DNA of 64,000 bases from CADEFQ01 sp050185195 (GTDB lineage Bacteria > Pseudomonadota > Gammaproteobacteria > Steroidobacterales > Steroidobacteraceae): positions 31,937 to 95,936 of the forward strand of contig JBFWZQ010000012.1 of NCBI GenBank assembly GCA_050185195.1. Reading direction: 5' to 3'. Positions 44,576 through 53,404 of this stretch are shown one piece after another. Position 1 is the first letter of the stretch. Each line of letters opens with the position of its first letter. The notes beneath the pieces are model-generated. The model made no database searches. It was not told the DNA's origin and was given only the letters and a program-made list of their open reading frames with translations. Both the position numbers and the translations under genes were made by a program.

Positions 44576-46839
44576 TGCATCGCTGGTGGAGCCTGCCGAT
44601 GTTGCTCGTGCTGTCGCTTGGCGCGTTGCTGCTGGCGCTGCGCAGCACCGACCGGGCACCGGTGCGGGTCGTTCCGGCCACCGACACCACGGCCTTCTCC
44701 GCGCAACGCGCTTACGCGCAGCTCGAGGTGCTGATCGGGGAGAACCGGCCGCACCCCGCGGGCAGTGCCGCCAATCGCTTGGTCGAGGGGCGCATCGTGG
44801 CGCGGTTGCGGCAGCTCGGTTACGAACCCGGGATCCAGGCCGGCTTCAAGTGCTCGACGCTCGCGTCCGGCTGCAGCGCGGTGCGCAACATCGTCGCGGT
44901 GCGGGCGGGTCGCCAGGGCGGCGAGGCCGTGATGATCACGGCGCACTACGACAGCGTGCCGGGGTCGGCCGCCGCCGCGGACGATGGCGCGGGCGTCGCG
45001 GCGATGCTCGAAATCGCCGCCCTGGTGTCGCAACGTGCGCCGCTGCTGCATGACATCGTGTTCCTGTTCGCCGACGCCGAGGAAAGCGGCCTGCGTGGGG
45101 CGATGCTGTTCGCCGACGAACATCCGCTGATGGCCCGCATCGGGCTCGTCGTGAACCTCGAGGCGCGCGGCGTCACCGGGCCGAGCGCGATGTTCGAGAC
45201 GAGCGCCGACAACGCCGGGTTGATCGGCCTGCTCGCGGACGCGGTGCCGCGTCCGGTCGCCAACTCGATCCTGTACGAAGTCTATCGGCGCATGCCGAAC
45301 GACACGGACTACTCCGTCTACAAGAAGCAGGGCAAGCGCGGATTCAATTTCGCGTTCACCCGCGGCGCCTCGCTCTACCACTCGGAGCGCGACGATCTCG
45401 CGCACCTCGACCTCGCCTCCCTGCAACACCAGGGAGAGGGCGCGCTCGCCGTGCTGCTGCGCGCCGCCGATGCGCCGCTGGCCGGTTTCGACGCCCCCGG
45501 CGACGCAAGTTATGTCGATCTGGCCGCCCGCACGTTGCTGCATTGGCCATCGGCCTGGAACCTGCCGCTGGCCTGCGTCGCATTCGTGCTGGTCGTCGCG
45601 CTGGTGCTCCTTCGCGCGCCGGTGCGGCCACGCACCGGCGCGTGGGCCGTGCTCGCGATCCTCGCGACCTTCGTGCTGGCGCCAGCGATCGGCTGGCTGC
45701 TGTCCTGGCCGCTCGGCCGATGGCCCGACGCCCATCCGCTCGACCACCCTTATCCCTGGCCGGGGCGCATCGCGTTGATAGCGGGTGCGGTACTCGCCTC
45801 GTTGCTCGCGGCGCAGTGGGCGGGCCGGCGCGCCGGAGTGACCGCGCTCACGGGAGCGACCTGGATCGTGCAGGCATTGTTCGCCGTGGCCCTCGCCGTC
45901 GCGGTGCCGGGCACGGCCTATCTGTACCTGTGGCCGGTCGGTGTGTTCGTGGGCGTGGCGCTCATCGAGTCGCTTGCACTGCGCGGGCGGGAGGGCTTCC
46001 CCGTTGCAGCCACCGCTGGATTCCTCGTGGGGGCGTACATGGCCCTGTACCACTGCAGCCTCGCGGAAACGGTACTCGGCTTCCAGTTGAGCCACTTCCG
46101 GATGTTGCCGTTGCTGCTGTTGTGCGTGCCGCTGTTGCCGCTTGCTGCCGGGCCCGCGGCGCGGCGCGGCGCGTGGCTTGCCATCGGCAGCGTCGGATTG
46201 GTCGTCGTCGCGGGCGCGATCGTCGGGTGGCGCGTACCGGCGCATACGGCCGATCGGCCGCGTGCCGTCAATCTCGTCTACGTCGAGGACAACGAGGCAG
46301 CGGCACCACACTGGCAGATCGAGACCTTCGGCGGAGCCGGCAAGGACGTGCTGGCGGCCATGGGCTTCACGGGCGCGGAGCAGGTGGCGCAGCGCTACGG
46401 CGTGTTGCCGTACCCGACGTTCGTGCGGCCGGCGCGACCCCTGTCCTTGCCGCTGCCGGAGATTGCCCTCGACGAGGATCGCAGCGAGGGCGGGCGGCGC
46501 ATCCTGCGCGGCACGGTCCGCAGCCAGCGCGCGGCCTTCACGCTCGGCCTGTCGTTTCCAGCCGGCGCGCCGGTGCTCGCGATGAACGTCGACGGCCAGC
46601 CGGTGCTCGACACGCCCTCGCTCAAGGCGCGTGTCGTGCAACTGATCGGCGTCGGCGAGGCGCCCGTGAAGTTCGAAATTGTCGCACAGCCGGGTTTGCC
46701 GCTGCCTGTCGTCGCGTTCGATATCGGTGCGCTCGAGGCCGTGGGCGAGGCGGGCGCGATCCTCGCGCGCCGCCCGGCCGACGCCGCGCCGATCCAGTCC
46801 GGCAACCAGACCCTCGCCATCCACAGATTCGGATTCTGA
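44572..46839 (+). CDS. M28 family zinc aminopeptidase with C-terminal membrane domain
   Basis: A 755-residue membrane peptidase. N-terminal anchor (LPMLLVLSLGALLLALRS), then an M28 domain with zinc ligands in ITAHYDSVPGSAAAADDGAG, FLFADAEESGLRGAMLF, NLEARG and YHSERDDLAHLD. From about residue 325 come some eight membrane spans and a C-terminal periplasmic beta-rich domain, the layout of ER-metallopeptidase-1-like M28 proteins. Likely trims N-terminal amino acids from peptides in the periplasm. ATGATG at 44572; the first ATG overlaps the dctQ stop and is chosen. Confidence 0.9.
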   Translation: MMHRWWSLPMLLVLSLGALLLALRSTDRAPVRVVPATDTTAFSAQRAYAQLEVLIGENRPHPAGSAANRLVEGRIVARLRQLGYEPGIQAGFKCSTLASGCSAVRNIVAVRAGRQGGEAVMITAHYDSVPGSAAAADDGAGVAAMLEIAALVSQRAPLLHDIVFLFADAEESGLRGAMLFADEHPLMARIGLVVNLEARGVTGPSAMFETSADNAGLIGLLADAVPRPVANSILYEVYRRMPNDTDYSVYKKQGKRGFNFAFTRGASLYHSERDDLAHLDLASLQHQGEGALAVLLRAADAPLAGFDAPGDASYVDLAARTLLHWPSAWNLPLACVAFVLVVALVLLRAPVRPRTGAWAVLAILATFVLAPAIGWLLSWPLGRWPDAHPLDHPYPWPGRIALIAGAVLASLLAAQWAGRRAGVTALTGATWIVQALFAVALAVAVPGTAYLYLWPVGVFVGVALIESLALRGREGFPVAATAGFLVGAYMALYHCSLAETVLGFQLSHFRMLPLLLLCVPLLPLAAGPAARRGAWLAIGSVGLVVVAGAIVGWRVPAHTADRPRAVNLVYVEDNEAAAPHWQIETFGGAGKDVLAAMGFTGAEQVAQRYGVLPYPTFVRPARPLSLPLPEIALDEDRSEGGRRILRGTVRSQRAAFTLGLSFPAGAPVLAMNVDGQPVLDTPSLKARVVQLIGVGEAPVKFEIVAQPGLPLPVVAFDIGALEAVGEAGAILARRPADAAPIQSGNQTLAIHRFGF

Positions 46840-46840
46840 C

Positions 46841-47926
46841 ATGACCTTCACCAGCGATCCGCCGCCCTACGAACTGCACACGACCCTGAAATCACGCTCG
46901 ATTTCGTTCGAGAACCCGACCGGCGCGCCGGGCGGGGGCGGGCGCGCGGCGAGTCCGCTCGGACCTGGTCGCAAGGGCTCCGCGGTGCGCCACGTGCAGC
47001 CGGGCGAAAGCGTGGAACTCGCCAACATCGAAGGCCCCGGCACGATCCGCCACATCTGGCTGACGACGCATTCGAAGCAGGCGATCCTGCGCGGTTGCGT
47101 GATCCGGGCGTACTGGGACGACCAGCCGCATCCGGGCATCGAATCACCGCTCGGGGACTTCTTCGGCTTCGCGCACGGTTGCACGCCGGCGTTCCAGACC
47201 TGCGCGCATTCGGTGGGCGGCGCGCTCGGCATGAACATCTGGCTGCCGATGCCGTTCGTGCGGCGCGCACGTCTCGTCCTCACGAACGAGTCGCCGGAGC
47301 GGATGCCGCTCTTCTACCAGGTCGACTACACGGTGGGGGACACGCACCGCGAAGACGTCGGGCGCCTGCACGTGATTTTCCGCCGGGAGAACCCCACGGT
47401 GCCCGGCGCGGACTTCGAACTGCTGCCCCGCCGCGAAGGACGCATCCGCTTCCTCGGCACCGTGATCGGCGTGCGGCCGCTCGATCCGCGCTGGTGGGGA
47501 GAGGGCGAGCTGAAAGTGTGGATCGACGACGACGAGGCCCATGCCACGATCGTGGGCACGGGGACCGAGGACTATGTCGGCCTCTCCTGGGGCATCCAGG
47601 CAAATGCCTTCCTGTACCACGGGGCGAACTGGCGCGAGCATGACGACCCGACGACGACCGGCGCGGTCTCGATCTATCGCTGGCACATGCCCGACCCGAT
47701 CGTGAGCGAGCGCAGCCTGCGCGTGACGATCCAGCAGATCGGCCACTCGCCGCGCGGGGCGGCGCGCACGATCGACGACTACCTCGGCGAACTGTACGAA
47801 AGGGCCGACGACTGGTCGTGCGCCAGCTTCTGGTACGAGGCGACGCCGAGCGCGCCGCTACCCGCGATGCCGGATGCCGCCGTGCGCCTGCGCGACCTGC
47901 CCGCGCCGCCGCCGAAAGTGAAGTAG
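46841..47926 (+). CDS. Glycoside hydrolase family 172 (DUF2961) protein
   Basis: A 361-residue protein of the DUF2961/GH172 family, whose characterised members cleave alpha-D-fructofuranosides, difructose anhydrides or D-arabinofuranosides. Signatures: ANIEGPGTIRHIWLTT near residues 61-76, VIRAYWDDQPHPGIESPLGD, FF-GFAHG, and the catalytic segment VGTGTEDYVGLSWG. It has no signal peptide, unlike many GH172 enzymes, so it probably acts in the cytoplasm after import. One base separates it from the M28 stop, and it is followed 28 bp later by the isomerase-like gene. Confidence 0.9.
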   Translation: MTFTSDPPPYELHTTLKSRSISFENPTGAPGGGGRAASPLGPGRKGSAVRHVQPGESVELANIEGPGTIRHIWLTTHSKQAILRGCVIRAYWDDQPHPGIESPLGDFFGFAHGCTPAFQTCAHSVGGALGMNIWLPMPFVRRARLVLTNESPERMPLFYQVDYTVGDTHREDVGRLHVIFRRENPTVPGADFELLPRREGRIRFLGTVIGVRPLDPRWWGEGELKVWIDDDEAHATIVGTGTEDYVGLSWGIQANAFLYHGANWREHDDPTTTGAVSIYRWHMPDPIVSERSLRVTIQQIGHSPRGAARTIDDYLGELYERADDWSCASFWYEATPSAPLPAMPDAAVRLRDLPAPPPKVK

Positions 47927-47954
47927 CCATGCCTGCCGCCCCGGGGGGACGCCG

Positions 47955-49475
47955 ATGACCGACACGATCCACATCTACCTGCCGGGCGACTACCGCCCGA
48001 AGCCGAACGAACTCGCGATGCCGATGGTCGCGGAGTCGACGCGCCAGCTCGAACGCGCCCTCGATCGCCTCGGCAGGCGCCACCGGCGCATCGAGGGCCT
48101 GCTGACGCGGCCCGATGAATCCATCGAGCGCCTCGGTCCCATCGACGAGCCGCTGATCGGCGTGTACTCGCACTGGGTGTATGGGCCGCACACGACCGAC
48201 GGCGTGGTCGGCAAGGACTCACCGTTGCTGCTCGCGAGCAATTTTTCCGGCACCTGGCCGGGGCTCGTGGGCCTGCTGAACACCGCGGCCTGCCTCGAAA
48301 GCGTGGGACGGCGCGCGAGCCGGATCTGGACGGACGCCGCCGACTGGAGCCGGGACGAGGCGTTCATGGCCCGCCTCGATGCGTGGTGCCGTGATGGCGC
48401 CGTGCGTTATCCGACCGATGCGTTGCACGCGCCGCCACCGATACCCGCCGCGGCCGCGCAGCTCGCGGCCGGCGTGCACGACGGGTTCAAGCGCCGCCGC
48501 GCGCTCACGCTGATGCTCGGCGACACCTCGATGGGCATGATCAACGGCTACTTCGGCCCGCGCTGGCTCAACCGGGTGGGTTTCGCCGAGCACAAGGTCG
48601 ACCAGGCCTGGATCATCGAGCGCGGGCGCAGTGTCACCGACCAGCGCATCGACGACGCGCTCGCGTTCGTGCTCGATCGCGGCGTCACGTTCCACTACGG
48701 CGGGGCGGGTGCCGCCGATTTCGACGTGCAGGCCACGCGCGAACAATTGCGCGATTACCTGGCCGTCCTCGATCTCGTGAACGAGTTCCACGCCGACTGC
48801 ATCGGCTGGCAGTACCAGCTCGGCCTCATACGCCTGCGGCCGCCGTCGGATTTCGCGGAGGGCCTGTTCAATTCGACCTGCCGCCCGGAATCGAACGGCG
48901 ACACGATCGTCGATGCCACCGAGGCCGACCAGGGCAACGTGCTGCCGATGGAGATGATGAAACGCCTGCTGCGTGCCAAGGGGCTGCACCAGGCGGTCTT
49001 TTTCCACGACATCCGCTGGGGTGCCGGGCACGAGGGGCGCTTCCTGTGGGTGCTGCTCAATTCGGGTTCGAGCGGTGCGTACGCCTTCAACCACGACCCC
49101 GATACGCTGCGCGGCGTGCACAGCTACCGCCAGCCCGCGGCGTATTTCCCGGTGCCGGGCGGCACGTTCGCGGGCGAAAGCCTGCCGGGCGGCATCACCT
49201 GGGCGCGCGCCTACCTCGCAGGCGACGAGCTGTGGATGGACGTCGGTCGCGGCCGCGTCGAACAGTTGCCACCGGACGTGCGCGATGCCTGGTGGTCCGG
49301 CACGACGCGCCAGTGGCCCTTCATGGCAGCCGACCTCGGCATCGGCCGCGACACGCTGATGGCGCACTACCTGAGCAACCACATTGCCGTCGCCTACGGC
49401 GACATCTTCCATGAGATGGTGGCGCTGTCGTCGGCGATGGGCTATCGCGTCAGGGTGCTCGCCGAGGCGCACTGA
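47955..49475 (+). CDS. L-fucose/L-arabinose isomerase-like protein
   Basis: A 506-residue protein with the layout of the fucose/arabinose isomerase fold: an N-terminal segment with VYSHWVYGPHTTDGVV, then the metal-site region DATEADQGNVLPMEMMKRLL (Glu and Asp positions) and HDIRWGAG, and a C-terminal SNHIAVAYGDIFHEMVAL matching isomerase ends. Expected to interconvert an aldose and a ketose before phosphorylation by the next gene. Sequence is divergent from FucI, so the sugar is unknown. The ATG at 47955 is preceded by GGGGGGACGCCG. The kinase gene starts 1 bp after its stop. Confidence 0.78.
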   Translation: MTDTIHIYLPGDYRPKPNELAMPMVAESTRQLERALDRLGRRHRRIEGLLTRPDESIERLGPIDEPLIGVYSHWVYGPHTTDGVVGKDSPLLLASNFSGTWPGLVGLLNTAACLESVGRRASRIWTDAADWSRDEAFMARLDAWCRDGAVRYPTDALHAPPPIPAAAAQLAAGVHDGFKRRRALTLMLGDTSMGMINGYFGPRWLNRVGFAEHKVDQAWIIERGRSVTDQRIDDALAFVLDRGVTFHYGGAGAADFDVQATREQLRDYLAVLDLVNEFHADCIGWQYQLGLIRLRPPSDFAEGLFNSTCRPESNGDTIVDATEADQGNVLPMEMMKRLLRAKGLHQAVFFHDIRWGAGHEGRFLWVLLNSGSSGAYAFNHDPDTLRGVHSYRQPAAYFPVPGGTFAGESLPGGITWARAYLAGDELWMDVGRGRVEQLPPDVRDAWWSGTTRQWPFMAADLGIGRDTLMAHYLSNHIAVAYGDIFHEMVALSSAMGYRVRVLAEAH

Positions 49476-49476
49476 C

Positions 49477-50973
49477 ATGGCAGGAGGCTACGTACTGGGT
49501 GTCGACGGCGGCACCGAAGGCCTGCGCGCGGGGCTGTTCGACCTCGCGGGCACGCCGCTCGCGTTTGCCTCGACGCCCTACGAAACACGCTTCCCGCAGC
49601 CCGGCTGGGCCGAACAGCAGCCGCAGGACTGGTGGGCGGCACTCGGCGAGTCCGTGCGCAAGTGCGTGCAGGCCGCCGGCGTCGACGCCGGTTCGATCGT
49701 GGCGCTGGCACTCGACACGACCTGCTGCTCCGTGGTGATGCTGGACGGTCAGGGCGAGGCGCTGCGTCCCGCGCTCATCTGGATGGATGTGCGGGCGCAG
49801 GCGCAGGCGCAGCGCGTCGCCGCGACCGGCGACGCGGCCCTGCGCATCAACAGCGACGGGCGCGGACCGGTTTCCGCCGAATGGATGATCCCGAAGGCGC
49901 TGTGGCTGAAGGAGCACGAGCCGCGGGCCTTCGATGCAGCGCACTGGGTCTGCGAGTACCAGGACTATCTCAACCTGCGACTGACCGGCCGCTGCGTTGC
50001 AAGCCTGAACAATGTCTCCGTGCGCTGGCACTTTCGGTCGCAGGCGGGCGGTTGGGCCACCAGTCTCCTCGAGTCGGCCGGCATCCCGGAACTCGCCCAC
50101 AAGTGGCCGCGCGAGGTACTCGCGCCCGGCGCACCGATCGGCCTGCTCACGCGCGATGCCGCCGCGCACCTCGGCCTCGCGGCCGGCACGCCGGTCGTGC
50201 AGGGCGGGTCGGATGCGTCGATGGCGGTGATCGGCCTCGGCGTCGTCGATGCCGGCGCCATGGCGCTCGTCACGGGGTCCTCGCACCTGCAGCTCGGGCT
50301 CAGCGCGCGCGCGCTGCACGGCGCCGGCATCTGGGGTTCCTATGCCGACGCGATCCTGCCGGGCCTGCACCTCGTCGAGGGCGGCCAGACGTCCACGGGT
50401 TCGATCGTCAACTGGTTCCGCAAGCTCGCGGGCCGCGACGTGGCCTTCGAGGCGCTCGACGCGGAAGCCGCCGCGGTGCCCATCGGCGCCGAGGGCGTGC
50501 TGGTGCAGGATCATTTCCAGGGCAATCGCACGCCGCACACCGACCCGCTCTCGCGCGGTGCGATCGTCGGGCTCACGCTCAAGCACGAGCGCGGGCACAT
50601 CCTGCGCGCCATGATGGAATCGGTGGCCTACGGGTCGCGCCTGATCCTCGAGAACATGGACGCGAACGGTTTCGCCGTGCGCGAGCTCACCCTGTCGGGC
50701 GGGGTCGCCAGGTCGCCCCTCTGGCTGCAGATCCATGCCGACGTGCTCGGCCTGCCGCTCAGGCTCACGCAGACGAGCGAGGCCGCCTGCCTCGGCAGCG
50801 CCGTGCTCGCGGCGGTGGGAGCCGGCTGCTTCGGCTCGATCGCCGAGGGCGCGCGCGCCATGACGCGTGTCACCCGCGTCATCGAGCCCGATGCCCGCGC
50901 GCATGACGCGTACGCCGGCCACTACGGGCGCTACCGGGCGCTTTACCCCGCCCTCAGGCCGATCACCGCCTGA
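49477..50973 (+). CDS. FGGY-family carbohydrate kinase
   Basis: A 498-residue sugar kinase: YVLGVDGGTEGLRAGLFDLA (phosphate 1, D-x-G-T), PALIWMDVRAQAQAQRV, WVCEYQDYLNLRLTGR, QGGSDASMAVIGLGVV, TLSGGVARSPLWLQIHADVL and AACLGSAVLAAVGAG. Closest in style to xylulokinase/ribulokinase relatives; phosphorylates a ketose produced by the isomerase-like protein (inference). Cytoplasmic. Last enzyme before an intergenic region with its own promoter for the receptor gene. Confidence 0.92.
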   Translation: MAGGYVLGVDGGTEGLRAGLFDLAGTPLAFASTPYETRFPQPGWAEQQPQDWWAALGESVRKCVQAAGVDAGSIVALALDTTCCSVVMLDGQGEALRPALIWMDVRAQAQAQRVAATGDAALRINSDGRGPVSAEWMIPKALWLKEHEPRAFDAAHWVCEYQDYLNLRLTGRCVASLNNVSVRWHFRSQAGGWATSLLESAGIPELAHKWPREVLAPGAPIGLLTRDAAAHLGLAAGTPVVQGGSDASMAVIGLGVVDAGAMALVTGSSHLQLGLSARALHGAGIWGSYADAILPGLHLVEGGQTSTGSIVNWFRKLAGRDVAFEALDAEAAAVPIGAEGVLVQDHFQGNRTPHTDPLSRGAIVGLTLKHERGHILRAMMESVAYGSRLILENMDANGFAVRELTLSGGVARSPLWLQIHADVLGLPLRLTQTSEAACLGSAVLAAVGAGCFGSIAEGARAMTRVTRVIEPDARAHDAYAGHYGRYRALYPALRPITA

Positions 50974-51052
50974 TTCTCTCCCCGGAGAACAGAACGATTC
51001 CCGTTGCAGGAACGCCACGGCCCGACCGGGGCTGCGAGCCTGCAATTGGCGA

Positions 51053-51075
51053 TTGACAAACAAGCGCGTTGTGAT
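51053..51075 (+). promoter_or_regulatory. Probable sigma-70-type promoter of the TonB receptor gene
   Basis: TTGACA at 51053-51058 is a perfect -35 and is followed after 16-17 bp by AT-rich TATTTC-like sequence (51075-51080). It sits about 80 bp before the GTG start in a 162 bp gap, suggesting that the receptor can be transcribed separately from the operon. Confidence 0.45.
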
Positions 51076-51135
51076 ATTTCTATCGCGAGAATTTTTCCAA
51101 ACAGAAAAACTTCACGCAACTTCAGGAGAGTTCCC

Positions 51136-53391
51136 GTGGCAAAGTCTTCGTTCCTTGGGGGCGGCAAATGGTTGATGGCCGGTGGTGCGCTGGCCGCCTG
51201 CGGCGCGGGCCTGCCGGCCGTGTCGGTGGCGCAGGACAAGGGCTCCGCGCAGCAGATCGAAGAGATCATCGTCACGGCGTCCCGCCGCACCGAGACGTTG
51301 CAGGACACGCCACTCTCGGTCGCCACCTTTGATCCGAACGACCTCGCGGTCGGCGGCCTGACGAAGCTGTCGGACGTCCTCGATTACACGCCGGGCGTCT
51401 ATTTCAGTGGCGGCAGCGCGCCGACCCACAACACGATCAGCATGCGCGGCGTATCCACTTTCACGTCGGCGCCCACGGTCGGCACCTACATCGATGACGT
51501 GCCGCTCGGGTCGAGCAGCGGCAAGGCAGACGGCGCGGGCCTCGTGATCGATGCGATGAAGGCGGGCATCGAGCGTGTCGAGGTCATCAAGGGCCCGCAG
51601 GGCACGCTGTATGGCGCCTCGTCCATGGGCGGCATCGTGCGCTATGTCACGGCGGATCCCTCCAGAAGCGAGTTCAGCGCTTCGATCGCCACGGATTTCT
51701 CGGTGACCGACCACGGCGGCTCCAACCAGAAATACACGGGCCGGCTGAGCGCGCCCCTCGTGAAGGACCGCGTCGGCCTCAGCCTCTCGGGGTACTACGA
51801 GGACGTCGGCGGTTTCATCGACCGCATTCCGCAGTCGGCGAGCGGAGCTGCCAAGGATGTCAACGGCTACGAGAATTACGGTGGGCTCGCGAAGCTCGGT
51901 GTCAACTTCACCGACCGCTTCAGCGGCTCGCTGCTCGCCATGCACGACAAAGTTTCCTTCAACGGGCGCAACATCGTCGCGCTCGATGGCGGCCCGCCGT
52001 TCGTGCCGGCGAACGGTCCCTATGACACGGATACCGCCTATTCCATCGACACTAGCAAGTTCGACCTGGTGGGCGCGACGCTCAATTACGAGTTCAGTTT
52101 CGCGAACCTGATCTCCTCGACGAGCTACCAGGAGCGCGAGGTCCTCTCGACCACCGACCTCGTGGCGGATTTCGGCCCGCTCGTGGCGCTCTTCTGCGGC
52201 TGCACGGTCAACAACGCGCCGTTCACCGGCTCGACGACGACCGACCGCTTCGTGCAGGAACTGCGCCTCGTGTCGAAGGCGGCCGAGAAGGCGGCGGGCA
52301 ATATCGAGTGGACCGTGGGCGGCATCTACTCGAAGGAAGAGAGCGGCAACGGCCAGCGCCTGGCCGGGCTGCCGAGCAACTTCCTGCTGCTCGACGTCAA
52401 TATTCCTTCCGAAGTCGAGGAGACCGCGGCGTTCGCCAACCTGACCTACTACCTCACGTCCGACATCGACCTGACGGTCGGTGCGCGCATCGCGGACGTC
52501 AAGGCATCGGTGGAGATCGTCGACGGGCCGCAGATCCTGCTGAACAACGTGCCGCCGACCACGGTGAGCGACACGGTGGATACCTACAGCTTCTCGGCGC
52601 GTTATCGCCCGACCGACTCGCTGTCGCTCTACGGTCGCATCGCGAGCGGCTATCGACCGGCGGCGGCGAACCTGCCGCTGATCCAGAACGGCCAAAATGC
52701 GGCGCCGGCGATCGTCAAGTCCGACACGCTGTGGAGCTACGAGGTCGGCGCCAAGGGTTATGCGCCGGGAGGCGCGTTCTCGTATGACCTCGCCGCCTGG
52801 TACATCAAGTGGAAGGACCTGCAGTCGACAATCTACGTCAATGGTGCACAGACGGGTGGCAACGCCAGCAGCAACGTGACGGCCTACGGCTTCGAAAGCG
52901 CCTTCACGTGGTCACCGAGCGACGAGTTCCGGCTGATCGGCAGCCTGGCGTATGCCGACAGCACGCTCGACAGCGACGAGACGCGGTCGTTCGGCGCCGT
53001 GGCGGGTGAGAACATGCCGGGCGTGCCGGCCTGGACCTACGCGCTGCGGGCCAGCCGCGACTTCAAGCTCGGCGAGAACGTCGACGCCGTGGTCAATGCG
53101 GGGCTGCGCTACATGGACGATCGCGACACGGGCTTCGAGGGCGGCGCCGGCGCCAACGGCCAGGTGATCACGCCGCTGATCTACAACTTCGTGGCGGAAG
53201 ACCACGTCGTGGCGGACATGAGCCTCGAACTCACGCGCGGCAAGCTGAGTGGTTCGCTGTACGCGACCAACCTGTTCGACAAGTACGCGTACTCCGGCGG
53301 CTCGGCGCGCCCGGCCGCGGGCTTCATCCGCGCGACGGCGAACGTGATCCGCCCGCGCACGGTGGGCTTCACGCTGAACTACAAGTTCTGA
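51136..53391 (+). CDS. TonB-dependent outer-membrane receptor
   Basis: A 751-residue TonB-dependent receptor. Signal peptide-like N-terminus (GGKWLMAGGALAACGAGLPA, cleavage before QDKG), TonB box IEEIIVTASRRTE, plug with GVSTFTSAPTVGTYIDDVP and VEVIKGPQGTLYGASSMGG, and barrel strands ending in GFTLNYKF with terminal Phe. Imports a scarce, large or charged solute across the outer membrane using TonB energy; the position after the isomerase/kinase operon and before an alpha/beta hydrolase suggests the same substrate pathway. GTG start at 51136 after AGGAGAG. Confidence 0.95.
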   Translation: MAKSSFLGGGKWLMAGGALAACGAGLPAVSVAQDKGSAQQIEEIIVTASRRTETLQDTPLSVATFDPNDLAVGGLTKLSDVLDYTPGVYFSGGSAPTHNTISMRGVSTFTSAPTVGTYIDDVPLGSSSGKADGAGLVIDAMKAGIERVEVIKGPQGTLYGASSMGGIVRYVTADPSRSEFSASIATDFSVTDHGGSNQKYTGRLSAPLVKDRVGLSLSGYYEDVGGFIDRIPQSASGAAKDVNGYENYGGLAKLGVNFTDRFSGSLLAMHDKVSFNGRNIVALDGGPPFVPANGPYDTDTAYSIDTSKFDLVGATLNYEFSFANLISSTSYQEREVLSTTDLVADFGPLVALFCGCTVNNAPFTGSTTTDRFVQELRLVSKAAEKAAGNIEWTVGGIYSKEESGNGQRLAGLPSNFLLLDVNIPSEVEETAAFANLTYYLTSDIDLTVGARIADVKASVEIVDGPQILLNNVPPTTVSDTVDTYSFSARYRPTDSLSLYGRIASGYRPAAANLPLIQNGQNAAPAIVKSDTLWSYEVGAKGYAPGGAFSYDLAAWYIKWKDLQSTIYVNGAQTGGNASSNVTAYGFESAFTWSPSDEFRLIGSLAYADSTLDSDETRSFGAVAGENMPGVPAWTYALRASRDFKLGENVDAVVNAGLRYMDDRDTGFEGGAGANGQVITPLIYNFVAEDHVVADMSLELTRGKLSGSLYATNLFDKYAYSGGSARPAAGFIRATANVIRPRTVGFTLNYKF

Positions 53392-53404
53392 ACGGAAGGG
53401 GCCG

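Noticed and set aside
50974..50989. TTCTC...GAGAA hairpin after the FGGY kinase as a terminator
   Set aside because: Only a 5 bp stem without a T-run.
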